Translations under genes and position numbers: made by a program
From: Hydrogenibacillus schlegelii
GTDB taxonomy: Bacteria > Bacillota > Bacilli > Thermicanales > DSM-22653
Direction: 5' to 3'
Length of the DNA: 64,000 nt
NCBI RefSeq assembly: GCF_001653195.1
Contig: NZ_JXBB01000066.1
Span: 24,601-88,600 of the forward strand
The notes under the pieces: model-generated
Databases searched by the model: none
Seen by the model: only the letters and a program-made list of their open reading frames with translations
What the model was told of the DNA's origin: nothing
In this document: piece after piece, positions 18,032 through 27,215 of the stretch
How the letters are laid out: the number at the start of each line of letters is the position of its first letter
Position numbering within the stretch: position 1 is the stretch's first letter

Positions 18032-18889
18032 CCCGGCCGGAGCGGGCGATCCGGCATCGCCGGAGCGAGGCGGCGCCGGCGCTTCCTGCGGCGCATCCGC
18101 TGGCGTCTGCTCGGGCGGCTTGAGCGGGATCAGGGGTTCGATCGAGACTTCCACCCGCCGGTTTTTGGCCCGCCCTTCCGGCGTCCGATTGTCGGCGATC
18201 GGCCGATACTCGCCGTAACCGATCAGGCGAAACGTCTTCGGATCGAGCTGCGGGTTTTTCAGCAAGGCCTGTAAAAAATTTGCCGCCCGGGCGGCGGAAA
18301 GCTCCCAGTTCGAGGGGAACTCCGGCGTCGAAATGGGGACGTTGTCCGTGTGACCGCTCACGGTGATCTCCCGGGGGTAGGCATGGACGAGAATTTCCGA
18401 CACCCGCCGGGCGATCGCCTCCGCCTCCGGGGTGAGCGTTGCGCTCCCGGATGGAAAGAGCGCCTGCTCGCCGATGAGGAGCTTGAGGCCCGTCTCATCC
18501 AGGACGGTGCTGAGATACGGCTCGAGGCCGTTTTCCCGGATAAAGCGGTCCATCTCCTGCTGGATCGCCTGCAGCTGACGTTTCTCCTCCCGGATGCGGG
18601 CGAGCTCCGCCGCCTCTTCCGGCGAAAGCCGCCGGTCGTCCTGCCGGGCCCGCGGCACGTTCGGAAGCTCCGCCTCCGGCGGCACCGGCCGTTCGAATTG
18701 GAGGACGCCGCTTCCGCCGCTGAAGGCGATGTTGAAGGCGTTCGCCAGCTTCGCCACTCGGGCGGCGTCGATCTCGCTCATGGCGAAAAGGACGATAAAG
18801 AGCGCGAGAAGCAGCGTCAGCATATCCGCGTACGGGATGAGCCACGTCTCGTTCAGGTGCTCGTCGCTTTCGGTTTTCCGCCTACGCAT
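18017..18889 (-). CDS. motB: Flagellar motor stator protein MotB
   Basis: A 290-aa stator subunit anchored to peptidoglycan. The single N-terminal helix contains PYADMLTLLLALFIVLFA, whose Asp is the ion-binding residue. The C-terminal OmpA/MotB domain has SGSATLTPEA, VSGHTDNVPI and NWELSAARAANFL. A Pro/Ala-rich tail of about 30 residues follows. It overlaps motA by 8 bp, so the two are translationally coupled. Residues distinguishing proton from sodium use cannot be judged with certainty here. Confidence 0.95.
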   Translation of the reverse strand: MRRRKTESDEHLNETWLIPYADMLTLLLALFIVLFAMSEIDAARVAKLANAFNIAFSGGSGVLQFERPVPPEAELPNVPRARQDDRRLSPEEAAELARIREEKRQLQAIQQEMDRFIRENGLEPYLSTVLDETGLKLLIGEQALFPSGSATLTPEAEAIARRVSEILVHAYPREITVSGHTDNVPISTPEFPSNWELSAARAANFLQALLKNPQLDPKTFRLIGYGEYRPIADNRTPEGRAKNRRVEVSIEPLIPLKPPEQTPADAPQEAPAPPRSGDAGSPAPAGAPSP

Positions 18890-19667
18890 GTTTTCTCTCC
18901 GCCCGCTTCTCCCGTTCCCGGGCCGGCAGGTAGACGATCAGCTTTTCCTCGATGTTGGAGGGCGAGATGCCGGCCTGGATGGACAGGATGCCTTCGATCA
19001 TCATCTGCTTGAGCTCGACCTCCTGGCGGCTTAAGCGCCGGAGTTTGTTGGCGAACGGATGCCAGAGGACGTATCCGGTGAAGATGCCGAGAAGGGTCGC
19101 GACGAAAGCAGCGGCAATGGAATGGCCGAGGACGGTCGTGTCGTCTAAGTTGCTGAGCGCGGCGATGAGGCCGACGACGGCGCCGAGGACGCCGAGGGTC
19201 GGCGCATAGGTGCCGGCCTGCTCAAAAATTTTGGCGCCGACCTGGTGCCGGGCCTCCATCGCCGCAAGGTCCTGTTCGAGGGCGTCGCGGATAAATTCCA
19301 TCTCCCGGCCGTCGACGACCATCTTCATGCCGTTTTTCAAAAACGGGTCCTCGATCGCCTCGAGATGGCCTTCGAGCGCAAGCAGCCCTTCCCGGCGGGC
19401 GATCTGCGCCCACTCCATGAACCGATCGATCAGGTCGTTGGGGTCCGGAAGCCGCTGACCCCGAAAGATCAGGCGAAACAGGTGCGGGAGCCGCCGGAGC
19501 TCCGACATCGGAAAGGCGTTCAGCACCGCGGCGATCGTTCCGCCGATGATGATGAGGTAGGCCGCCGGGTTGGTAAAAAGGCTGGTGAGGGGCGCCCCTT
19601 TTAACACCATGCCGTAACCGACGGCGATCAAGCCGAGGATGAGGCCCAGAATCGTCGAACGCTCCAT
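18882..19667 (-). CDS. motA: Flagellar motor stator protein MotA
   Basis: A 261-aa four-helix membrane subunit that couples ion flow to rotor torque. The family region is clear: AAYLIIIGGTIAAVLNAFP, the cytoplasmic loop with EGLLALEGHLE, and GVLGAVVGLIAALSNL followed by AAAFVATLLGIFTGYVLWHP with the conserved prolines. It is the first gene of a motAB operon, with a sigma-D-like promoter about 70 bp upstream and a terminator after motB, so it is an independent unit. Confidence 0.95.
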   Translation of the reverse strand: MERSTILGLILGLIAVGYGMVLKGAPLTSLFTNPAAYLIIIGGTIAAVLNAFPMSELRRLPHLFRLIFRGQRLPDPNDLIDRFMEWAQIARREGLLALEGHLEAIEDPFLKNGMKMVVDGREMEFIRDALEQDLAAMEARHQVGAKIFEQAGTYAPTLGVLGAVVGLIAALSNLDDTTVLGHSIAAAFVATLLGIFTGYVLWHPFANKLRRLSRQEVELKQMMIEGILSIQAGISPSNIEEKLIVYLPAREREKRAERKHA

Positions 19668-19733
19668 CGTCTGCGCTCACTCCGTCTCCATCGCTGGCGG
19701 CCGCGGAAGGGCCGCGTCGGTCACTCGATGGGT

Positions 19734-19761
19734 GTATCGGCGGACGGCGGGCAAACGTTTA
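19734..19761 (-). promoter_or_regulatory. Sigma-D (flagellar) promoter of motAB
   Basis: On the minus strand TAAA (19761-19758) and GCCGATAC (19741-19734) are 16 bp apart; the sigma-D consensus is TAAA-N15-GCCGATAT. Location and gene content agree. Together with the bkd terminator it accounts for the 327-bp gap 19668-19994. Confidence 0.75.
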
Positions 19762-19872
19762 GCCGTTTTCAGCCGTCCGGCCCCCGGCCCCGGGGCGGTC
19801 CCGAAAGCCCCTCCCGAACGCCGTCCGAAGGCCCCGGCGATCCCGCCCGTCCCTTCCTCCGGCAGAGGGCGT

Positions 19873-19898
19873 AAAAAGGCCGCGGCCGAAGCCGCGGC
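19873..19898 (-). terminator. Terminator of the bkd operon
   Basis: Minus strand: perfect 8-bp stem GCCGCGGC/GCCGCGGC with a TTCG tetraloop, then CTTTTT. It lies about 100 bp after the bkdB stop. Confidence 0.9.
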
Positions 19899-19994
19899 TC
19901 TCATTCGGCGCCCGGCGGTTTTTCGATGGTCGCCGCCCGGCCGATCCCGCCGCCGGAAGGCGCCGCGCTTCCGGGCCGGAAACCGCCGAAGTCT

Positions 19995-21368
19995 TCAGAC
20001 GGCAAACGTGGCCTCGTCGAACGTTTCGATCAGGCGTTTTACGGTCTGTAAAAAGGCCCCGGCGGCGGCGCCGTCCATGACCCGGTGATCGAGCGAGAGC
20101 GTCAGGTTCACCATGTTCCGGATGGCGATCGTCCCCTCATCGACGACGACCGGCCGCTTCACGATCGCCTCGATGCTCAAAATCGCCGCCTGAGGCGGAT
20201 TGATGATCGGCATCGACAGAACCGAGCCGAAGGCGCCGGTGTTGTTCACGGTAAACGTCCCGCCGGCCACGTCGTCCGGCCGGAGGCGTCCGGCGCGGGT
20301 CCGCTCGACGAGGTCGTGGAGCGCCCGGGCCAGCCCGACGACCGAGAGGGCGTCGGCATGGTGGATCACCGGCACATACAGGGCATCGTCGTGGGCGACG
20401 GAGATCGAAAGATGGATGTCCTTTCGGAGGACAATCCCTTCGTCGGTCCAGAAGGCGTTCAGGCGGGGGTGCTCCCGCAGGGCGAGGGTCACCGCTCGGA
20501 GGAAGAAAGGCAAATACGTCAGGCGAAATCCTTCCCGCGTTTCAAAGGCGCCCATGACCGCTTTCCGGTAGCGGACGAGGCGGGTCGCGTCGACCTCGAC
20601 CATCATCCACGCATGGGGCGCCGTCCGCTTGCTTTCCACCATCCGCTCGGCGATTCGCCGCCGGACGGCGGTGATCGGAAGCACGACGTCGCCGTCGAAA
20701 GGCGCGCGGGCGGCCTCGCGGGGCGGATGGACGGAGGCGGTCGGCCCATGGACGGGGGCTTCGACGGTTGCGGGGGCGGCGTCCGCCCGCCGCTTCAAAT
20801 AGGCGAGGACGTCTTTGCGCGTCACCCGGCCGTGGGCGCCGGTTCCCGGGACGGCCGCCGGATCGAGGCCGTGTTCGGCGAGGAGCCGGCGCACGGCGGG
20901 CGAATACCGTCCCCGCAGGCTTCCGCCCCCCCGTTCCGTCCGGCCGGAAGCCGGAGGCGCCGCCCCCCGACCGTCCCGAGCCTCTGTCGCCCCAATCGCC
21001 GGCACGGATGCCGTCGGAACCGCCCCCTGGCCGACCCGAGCCGGCGCCGCCCCGTCCGCCGGCGGCGCCCCGCTTCCCGCCGCGCCGGCAGGCGCCGCCG
21101 AAGGCATAGCGGCCGACGCTTCCGCCTCCTTTACCCGAAGCCGGGCGATCGGAGTGCCAACGGCGACGACGTCTCCTTCGGCGACGAGGATCGCCTCGAC
21201 GGTCCCCGCCGCCGTCGACGGCACTTCCGCCGTCACCTTGTCCGTCTCCACCTCACAGAGGGGCGCATACGCCTCCACCGTTTCTCCCGGACGGACGAGC
21301 CAGCGGACGAGCCGGCCTTCCGTCACGCTTTCGCCGAGCTTTGGCATCACCACGTCGATGATGGGCAC
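19995..21368 (-). CDS. bkdB: Branched-chain 2-oxo acid dehydrogenase E2 (lipoamide acyltransferase)
   Basis: A 457-aa acyltransferase core of the complex that oxidises the 2-oxo acids from leucine, isoleucine and valine to acyl-CoAs. Order of domains: lipoyl domain with ETDKVTAEVPS (Lys44), an Ala/Gly/Pro-rich linker of about 80 residues, the E3/E1-binding domain (SPAVRRLLAEHGLDPAAV, residues about 155-190), another linker, and the catalytic domain ending in SLDHRVMDGAAAG with the active-site His and Asp. Last gene of the bcd-lpdV-bkdAA-bkdAB-bkdB operon, which favours the branched-chain role over 2-oxoglutarate dehydrogenase. Confidence 0.9.
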   Translation of the reverse strand: MPIIDVVMPKLGESVTEGRLVRWLVRPGETVEAYAPLCEVETDKVTAEVPSTAAGTVEAILVAEGDVVAVGTPIARLRVKEAEASAAMPSAAPAGAAGSGAPPADGAAPARVGQGAVPTASVPAIGATEARDGRGAAPPASGRTERGGGSLRGRYSPAVRRLLAEHGLDPAAVPGTGAHGRVTRKDVLAYLKRRADAAPATVEAPVHGPTASVHPPREAARAPFDGDVVLPITAVRRRIAERMVESKRTAPHAWMMVEVDATRLVRYRKAVMGAFETREGFRLTYLPFFLRAVTLALREHPRLNAFWTDEGIVLRKDIHLSISVAHDDALYVPVIHHADALSVVGLARALHDLVERTRAGRLRPDDVAGGTFTVNNTGAFGSVLSMPIINPPQAAILSIEAIVKRPVVVDEGTIAIRNMVNLTLSLDHRVMDGAAAGAFLQTVKRLIETFDEATFAV

Positions 21369-21400
21369 GCCACTCCCTCCTTCGCTTCCGCCGGACGGCC

Positions 21401-22387
21401 CTAGAAGCGGGCCAGCTCACGCATCGCCGCGGCGATCCGCTCGACGGACGGCATGAACCACGCCTCGAGCGGCGGGCTGTACGGCATCGCCGGCACGTCG
21501 GGGCCCGTGAGGCGCCGGATCGGCGCGTCGAGATCGAAAAGCGCCGTTTCGGCGATCACCGCCGCGACCTCGCCGCCGACGCCCCCTTCGCCGTTGTCCT
21601 CGTGGACGATCAGCACCTTGCCCGTCCGCCGGGCGGCCTCGACGATCGCCGCCCGATCCAGCGGATAAAGCGTGACGAGGTCGAGCACCGTCGCTTCGAT
21701 TCCCTCCTCCCGGGCGAGCCGCTCCGCCGCCTCGAGGGCGTACGGCACCATGAGGCCGTAGGCGATCACCGTCACGTCGTCGCCTTCCCGTACCGTCCGG
21801 GCCCGATCGAGCGGGACGGTGTAGAAGTCCTCCGGCACCTCCCCCTTGGCCAGCCGGTAGAGCTTTTTGTGCTCGAGGAAAAGCACCGGATCGTCGGAAA
21901 AGATCGCCGCCAGCAAAAGCCCTTTGGCGTCGTACGGGTTGGACGGCGTCACCACCCGAAGCCCGGGATGGCCGGTAAACGCCTTTTCGACGCTTTGCGA
22001 ATGGTACAGCGCCCCGTGGACGCCGCCTCCGTACGGGGCCCGGATGACGAGGGGCACGCTCCAGGCGCCGTTGGACCGGTAGCGAATCTTCGCTGCCTCG
22101 TTCACGATCTGGTTCGTCGCCGGGTAGATAAAGTCGGCAAACTGAATCTCCGCCACCGGCCGGAGCCCGTAGGCGGCCGCCCCGATGGCGACGCCGACGA
22201 TCGCCGACTCGGCGAGGGGCGTATCGACGACCCGCCGCTCCCCGAACCGTTCCAGGAGGCCCGCCGTCGCCCGAAACACCCCGCCCCGCCGGCCGACGTC
22301 CTCCCCGAGAACGAACACCCCGGGATCCCGCTCCATCGCCTGCCAGAGCGCCTCCCGGATCGCCTCGATGTACGTCTTAACGGCCAC
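21401..22387 (-). CDS. bkdAB: Branched-chain 2-oxo acid dehydrogenase E1 beta subunit
   Basis: A 328-aa transketolase-like beta subunit that, with BkdAA, performs thiamine-diphosphate-dependent decarboxylation. Recognisable segments are TYIEAIREALWQAMERDP, VFVLGEDVGRRGGVFRAT, ADFIYPATNQIVNEAAKI (KIRYRSNG follows) and GGGVHGALYHSQS. The start is GTG at 22387, within the last codons of bkdAA (11-bp overlap), indicating coupling. Confidence 0.93.
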   Translation of the reverse strand: MAVKTYIEAIREALWQAMERDPGVFVLGEDVGRRGGVFRATAGLLERFGERRVVDTPLAESAIVGVAIGAAAYGLRPVAEIQFADFIYPATNQIVNEAAKIRYRSNGAWSVPLVIRAPYGGGVHGALYHSQSVEKAFTGHPGLRVVTPSNPYDAKGLLLAAIFSDDPVLFLEHKKLYRLAKGEVPEDFYTVPLDRARTVREGDDVTVIAYGLMVPYALEAAERLAREEGIEATVLDLVTLYPLDRAAIVEAARRTGKVLIVHEDNGEGGVGGEVAAVIAETALFDLDAPIRRLTGPDVPAMPYSPPLEAWFMPSVERIAAAMRELARF

Positions 22388-23471
22388 CGTCCGTCCCTCC
22401 CCCGGCCGGCGCCGGTTCCGTCCACCCTTCCGGCCCCTTCCCGCCGGCGCCGCCCCACCGGTCGGTCGACGCCCCCGGCCTCTCCGGCGCCTCGGCGTAG
22501 ACGTGCCGCATCGCCGTCGCCGGATCGGGAAGGGGCGCCGCCTCCGCCGCCGCCGTCGCCCGATCGACCTCTGCGGCGACCTCCGCCTCGAGCGCCTCGA
22601 GCGCCGCCGCGTCGAGGAGCGCCTGTTCCAGCAGGTAGGCCCGCACCCGGGCGACCGGATCGGCCTGCCGGAGCGCTTCGACCTCCTCCCGGCTCCGGTA
22701 CGTCCGGTCGTCGTCGTCGCTCGAGTGCGGCGTAAGCCGCATCACGTCCGCCTCGATCAGCGTCCCGCCTTCCCCGGCCAGCGCCCGTTCCCGCGCCTCC
22801 CGGACGACCCGGTAGACGGCAAACGGATCCCGTCCGTCGACCTTCACCCCCGCCATGCCGTAACTTTGGGCCCGGCTGGCGACGTCCGGTGAAGCGATCT
22901 GCCGCTCCAGCGGCACCGAGATGGCGTAACGGTTGTTTTCCACGAAGGCGATCACCGGAAGCCTAAAGACGCCGGCGAAGTTCAAGCCTTCGTGAAAGTC
23001 GCCCTGGTTCGACGTGCCGTCACCGAAGCTCACGAAAGCGACGAACGGCTCGCCCGTATAGCGGGCGGCCCAGGCGAAGCCGACGGCGTGGGGAATCTGC
23101 GTCCCCGTCGGGCTCGACTGGGTGAAGATGCGGAGCCGCCGGTCGCTGAAATGGTTCGGCATCTGCCGGCCGCCGCTCGCCGGATCGTCGGCCCGGGCAA
23201 ACGCCGCGAGCATCACCGCCTCCGACGTCACCCCGAGGGCGAGCACGAGGGCGAGGTCCCGGTAATACGGCAGGACGAAGTCGACGCCGGGCTTCAGAGC
23301 AAAACCGGCGCCGACCTGCGCCGCCTCGTGCCCCTGACAGGAGATGACGAAGGGGAGCTTCCCCGCCCGGTTGAGGAGCCACTGCCGCTCGTCGAGCCGC
23401 CGAGCGAGGAGCATCGTCCGGTACATCCGAATCGCCTCGGCGTCCGTCAGGCCGGCCGCGCGGTGATCCAT
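22377..23471 (-). CDS. bkdAA: Branched-chain 2-oxo acid dehydrogenase E1 alpha subunit
   Basis: A 364-aa alpha subunit that binds thiamine diphosphate: VSFGDGTSNQGDFHEGLNFA holds the GDG...N motif, and SCQGHEAAQVGAGFALKPG and YYRDLALVLALG are family segments. RLTPHSSDDDDRTYRS resembles the phosphorylation-loop region. The ATG at 23471 follows AAGGAGGGAG by 4 bp. A Gly/Pro-rich tail of about 35 residues ends the protein and overlaps bkdAB. Confidence 0.93.
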   Translation of the reverse strand: MDHRAAGLTDAEAIRMYRTMLLARRLDERQWLLNRAGKLPFVISCQGHEAAQVGAGFALKPGVDFVLPYYRDLALVLALGVTSEAVMLAAFARADDPASGGRQMPNHFSDRRLRIFTQSSPTGTQIPHAVGFAWAARYTGEPFVAFVSFGDGTSNQGDFHEGLNFAGVFRLPVIAFVENNRYAISVPLERQIASPDVASRAQSYGMAGVKVDGRDPFAVYRVVREARERALAGEGGTLIEADVMRLTPHSSDDDDRTYRSREEVEALRQADPVARVRAYLLEQALLDAAALEALEAEVAAEVDRATAAAEAAPLPDPATAMRHVYAEAPERPGASTDRWGGAGGKGPEGWTEPAPAGGGTDGGR

Positions 23472-23560
23472 CGTCTCCCTCCTTCGTCGGTCCGTTCCGA
23501 CAAGGCTTTTCGTCGTCGCCCGGCGCCGCCGGACCGGCGACGCCATCCGTCGGGCGCCGA

Positions 23561-24997
23561 TCAGGCGTGGATCGCCAGGCCGTCGACCGCGAGCGCCGCC
23601 TCGAGGAGCGCCTCCGAAAGCGTCGGGTGCGGCCGGATCGCCTCCCCGAGCTCGTCGACGGCCGCCTCCATGAGGAGCGCGAGAGCCCCTTCCCCGATGA
23701 GCTCCGTCGCCCGCGGCCCGATGATGTGCACGCCGAGCACATCCCGCGTCGAACGGTCGGCGACGATCTTCACGAACCCGTCGACCTCGCCTTCGATGAC
23801 CGCTTTGCCGATGCCGCGAAACGGAAACGTCCCGACGGCGACGTCCCGTCCCTCGGCCCGGGCCGCCGCTTCCGTCAGGCCGACCGCCGCGACCTCGGGA
23901 AAACCGTAAACCGCCCGGGGAACGAGGCGGGGATCGAGGCGTCCGCCGCCCCGCCCGGCCAGGTGATCGATCACCCGTCGCGCGACCGCCTGGGCATAGT
24001 GCGCCAGCATCGGCGGGCCGATCACATCGCCGGCGGCGTAGAGGGAAGGGGCCGTCGTCTCGTAATGCGGCCCGGTGGCGATGAACCCGTTTTCAAGCCG
24101 GACGCCGGCCGCCTCAAGGCCGAGGTCTTCGACGTTCGGCGCCCGGCCGACGGCGACGAGGACGACGTCCGCCGCGAGGACGTTCCCGTCTCCGGCGCCG
24201 TGGACCGGCCGGACGCGAACCCGGACCCCGTCCGGAAGAGATTCCGTCCCGTCGACGTCGACCGTCGCGCCGGTCAGGACCCGAATGCCGCGCTTTTTGA
24301 ACTGGCGGGCAAGCTCCCGGCCGATCGCCGCATCTTCACCCGGAAGGAGCGTCTCCGCCGCTTCGACGACCGTCACCGCCGCCCCGAGATCCCGCCAGAG
24401 GCTCGCCCACTCCACGCCGATCGCTCCGCCGCCGACGATGACGGCCGAACGGGGCACCTCCTCGAGCGTGAGCGCCTCGTCGCTCGTCACGATCCGCCGT
24501 CCGTCCGGGGGAAGCCCTGGAAGCGTCTTCGGCCGGGACCCGGTCGCGATGACGACGGCCTTCGGCGTGAGGACGACGTCCTCCCCGCCTTCTCCGCGGA
24601 CGCCGACCGCTCCCGCCGGGGCGAAGATCGACGGCCCGAGCAGACGGCCCGTCCCGCGGAAGACCTCGATGCGGGCCCTTTTGAACAGGTGCTGGATCCC
24701 CTGTTCCAGCCTCAGGACGGCCTCTCCCTTGGCCCGATGCGCGGCCGCCGCGTCAAAGCGGACGCCGTCGGCCGTCACCCCCGCCCGGGGACCCGCCTCC
24801 CGAATCGCGCGATACAGCGCGGCCGTCTGGAGCAACGCTTTCGTCGGGATGCAGCCGCGATGCAGGCACGTCCCGCCGAGGCGATCCCGCTCGACGACGG
24901 CGACCCGAAGGCCGAGCTTGGCCGCATACAGAGCGCCGACGTACCCCGCCGGGCCGCCGCCCAAAAACAAAACGTCGAACTCCTCTCTCTCGGTCAC
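23561..24997 (-). CDS. lpdV: Dihydrolipoamide dehydrogenase (E3) of the bkd complex
   Basis: A 478-aa FAD disulfide oxidoreductase that reoxidises the lipoyl groups with NAD. FAD-binding LGGGPAGYVGALYAA, the redox-active GGTCLHRGCIPTK (Cys-x4-Cys), the NAD fold VIVGGGAIGVEWASLW, LYAAGDVIGPPMLAH and the C-terminal HPTLSE with the catalytic His are all present. Its position between bcd and bkdAA matches B. subtilis lpdV. Confidence 0.93.
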   Translation of the reverse strand: MTEREEFDVLFLGGGPAGYVGALYAAKLGLRVAVVERDRLGGTCLHRGCIPTKALLQTAALYRAIREAGPRAGVTADGVRFDAAAAHRAKGEAVLRLEQGIQHLFKRARIEVFRGTGRLLGPSIFAPAGAVGVRGEGGEDVVLTPKAVVIATGSRPKTLPGLPPDGRRIVTSDEALTLEEVPRSAVIVGGGAIGVEWASLWRDLGAAVTVVEAAETLLPGEDAAIGRELARQFKKRGIRVLTGATVDVDGTESLPDGVRVRVRPVHGAGDGNVLAADVVLVAVGRAPNVEDLGLEAAGVRLENGFIATGPHYETTAPSLYAAGDVIGPPMLAHYAQAVARRVIDHLAGRGGGRLDPRLVPRAVYGFPEVAAVGLTEAAARAEGRDVAVGTFPFRGIGKAVIEGEVDGFVKIVADRSTRDVLGVHIIGPRATELIGEGALALLMEAAVDELGEAIRPHPTLSEALLEAALAVDGLAIHA

Positions 24998-25159
24998 CGG
25001 TGCGCCTCCCTTGCCGTCGCTGGATGGCCTAGACTCGCTTTCGTCCCGCTGCTTTCGTCGCTCGGTTGCCGTTCCGCGGTCGCCGGGACTTCCTTCATGG
25101 CCGTCGTACCGTCGGGTTGGAAAAAGGGGCGCCCCGACGGCGTATGCCGCCCGATCCCT

Positions 25160-26270
25160 TCAGCCCCGGCGTCCCGAGCGAAGCGCGTCGAGGCGGCGCT
25201 CCGGGAGCGTCAGCCGGTGTTTGAGGGACCGGACCGTCTCGATCCGCCGGAGAGCCAGGGCTTCCGCCGCCTCGTGGGTCGAGACCCCCGCCGCTTCGGC
25301 ATAGGCGATCACCGCCTTCACGCGGTCGTACAGGGCGGTCACCCGCCGCATCACCCGCTTCCCGATCGTAGCCGGAAAGCTCGTCGGCGACGTTGATCAC
25401 CCCGCCGGCGTTGATGATGAAATCGGGCGCGTAGAGGATCCCCCGCGCTTTGAGCGCCCGGGCGTGGTGGGGGCTTTCGAGCTGGTTGTTCGCCGCCCCG
25501 GCGACGAGGCGCACCCGAAGCCGCGGGATCGTCTCGTCGTTCAGCACGCCGCCCAAGGCGTTCGGCGAAAAAATGTCCGCCTCCACGTCGTAGATCGCGT
25601 CCGGCGGAACCGTCTCGGCGCCGAATTCCCGGGCGATGCGGCCGGCCTTTTCCGGGTCGAGATCGGTGACGATGAGCCGGGCCCCCGCTTCGGCGAGATG
25701 TCGGGCGAGGTGATACGCCACCTGGCCGGCGCCCTGCAGGGCGACCGTCCGGCCCCGGAGGTCATCCGAACCGAAGACCGCCTCCGCGGCCGCCCGCATC
25801 CCCTGAAAGACGCCGAAGGCGGTCACCGGCGCCGGATTCCCGCTCGATCCGAACGCCGAGGAAATGCCGGTGACGTAAGGCGTCTCTTTGAAGACGTGTT
25901 CCAGGTCCTCGACGGTCGTCCCGACGTCCTCGGCGGTGATGTAGCGGCCGCCGAGGGCGTGGACCGCCCGGCCGAAAGCCCGAAAGAGCGCTTCGCTCTT
26001 GTCCCGCTTCGGATCGCCCAGGATGACCGCCTTGCCGCCGCCTACGTCGAGGCCGGCGGCGGCGCTTTTGAACGTCATGCCCCGGGCGAGGCGGAGGACG
26101 TCCCGGAGGGCTTCCTCTTCCGATGCATACGGCCACATCCGCACCCCGCCCAGCGCCGGACCGAGGGTCGTGTCGTGTATGGCGATGATCGCCCGAAGGC
26201 CGCTTCCCCGGTCCTGAACGAAGACGACCTGCTCGTAATCATCCTTTTGCATCTGCTCCAGCACCTTCAC
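25160..26270 (-). CDS. bcd: Leucine dehydrogenase with a one-base frameshift near the 3' end
   Basis: NAD-dependent deamination of leucine, valine and isoleucine, feeding the bkd complex. The start GTG (26270) follows AAAGGAG by 10 bp and gives [17 protein letters not shown]. Substrate and catalytic segments [27 protein letters not shown] (catalytic Lys) and the Rossmann region [17 protein letters not shown] are intact. The frame breaks after [13 protein letters not shown]: one extra G in the triplet at 25354-25356 separates it from the expected end, [20 protein letters not shown] and onwards, which continues in the next frame to 25160. The total length, 1111 bp, is 3n+1 for a 369-aa enzyme. 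Either a sequencing error, a real mutation, or frameshifting; unrepaired, the product gets an unrelated tail of about 110 residues. Confidence 0.88.
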
Positions 26271-26455
26271 CGGCGCGTCGCTCCTTTCTCCCATCATCCT
26301 CTCCGCCGCTTCGACTTCCCCCCCGATCCCGGGCGCCGGCCGACGGACCCGCCGCCCTGCCCGCGCCCGCCGCGAAGCGATGTGCTTCCTCCATTGTCGC
26401 CGAACGAAGGGCGGCGGTAAAGGGGCTCCGCTCCGACTGTCCATTGGGTAAATAC

Positions 26456-26469
26456 TGTAAGCGCTTACC
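26456..26469. promoter_or_regulatory. CcpA cre-like operator upstream of the bcd-bkd operon
   Basis: TGTAAGCGCTTACC matches the cre palindrome TGTAAGCGCTTACA at 13 of 14 bases. On the minus strand TTGATA and a TATAAG sequence lie just upstream of or beside it, so the site is placed to block transcription of bcd. Carbon catabolite repression of branched-chain amino acid breakdown is the inference. Confidence 0.65.
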
Positions 26470-26648
26470 TTTAGCTTATATCAAGAACACTTCCGTGTAA
26501 AGCGCGAGAAATACACGTTTTTACGGTGATGGGGAGGGATAGCGGGGGGATGAAGGGGGGGATGGAGCGATGCGGGTTCGATTCCGTCGGGGTTTTTTGT
26601 TACCATGAAACCCAGAGAACAACCGACGCATCCCGGGGAGGAATCACG

Positions 26649-26999
26649 GTGGACCGCGCTCGCTTTCTCATTCGCCGCTCGCTCGCCCTTCTCCTCCTCG
26701 CCGCCGTCGGCCTGGCCACCGCCCTCGGCATCGAATGGCTGAAAGAGGCCTTCTTCTCGAGCCTCGCCGGCACCGGCATCAGCTGGGCCCGGGTCGCCGG
26801 CGGCCTGGTCCTGTTCTTCGGCGGCCTCGCGTTTCTCGGCGGACTGATTTTCTATCGGGATGCCAAGCGAAACTACCTGCAGCCCCGTTTTCTGAAGTGG
26901 TACCGTAAGAAAATGCGCTCCCGGAACGCCCGCGGCGCCGATGCCTCGACCCGCAGGGCGGGAGCGCGTTCTTTCCCCACGAAAACGCCCCGCCCCTGA
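26649..26999 (+). CDS. Small two-helix membrane protein, unknown
   Basis: A 116-aa protein starting at GTG 26649 after GGGGAGGAA. Two hydrophobic segments (residues about 10-28 and 46-68) are followed by a basic stretch FLKWYRKKMRSR. I do not recognise a family. It is divergent from bcd and convergent with the MraY-like gene, and is one of few plus-strand genes in the window. Confidence 0.7.
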   Translation: MDRARFLIRRSLALLLLAAVGLATALGIEWLKEAFFSSLAGTGISWARVAGGLVLFFGGLAFLGGLIFYRDAKRNYLQPRFLKWYRKKMRSRNARGADASTRRAGARSFPTKTPRP

Positions 27000-27010
27000 T
27001 GGAGCGGGGC
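26981..27010 (-). terminator. Probable terminator after the MraY-like gene
   Basis: Minus strand: 7-bp stem GCCCCGC/GCGGGGC with a 10-nt loop, then GTTTTC. It also covers the stop codon of the plus-strand gene, so it may serve convergent transcripts. The T-run is short. Confidence 0.5.
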
Positions 27011-27215
27011 ACGCCGGCGCTCGTGCCTTGGGAAGCCGTTCCGTCGGGCCCGTTCCGCCGGGCTCGTTCCGTCGGGGCTCGCTCGGCCCACGTCCGTTTC
27101 CAGAGTTCACGTCGCTCAAGCTTCTGCGCCGAAGCTTGCCTCCGGGCGCCCGTTTCGCCGAAATCCGGCGGTCGACCCTTTCAAGGGGGGAAAAGCCCGG
27201 GCCGAAGGTCGCCGT

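Noticed and set aside
26270..26444. A longer N-terminus of leucine dehydrogenase starting near 26444.
   Set aside because: The extra residues are Arg/Pro-rich and unlike the family, and the strong Shine-Dalgarno sequence and family alignment favour 26270.
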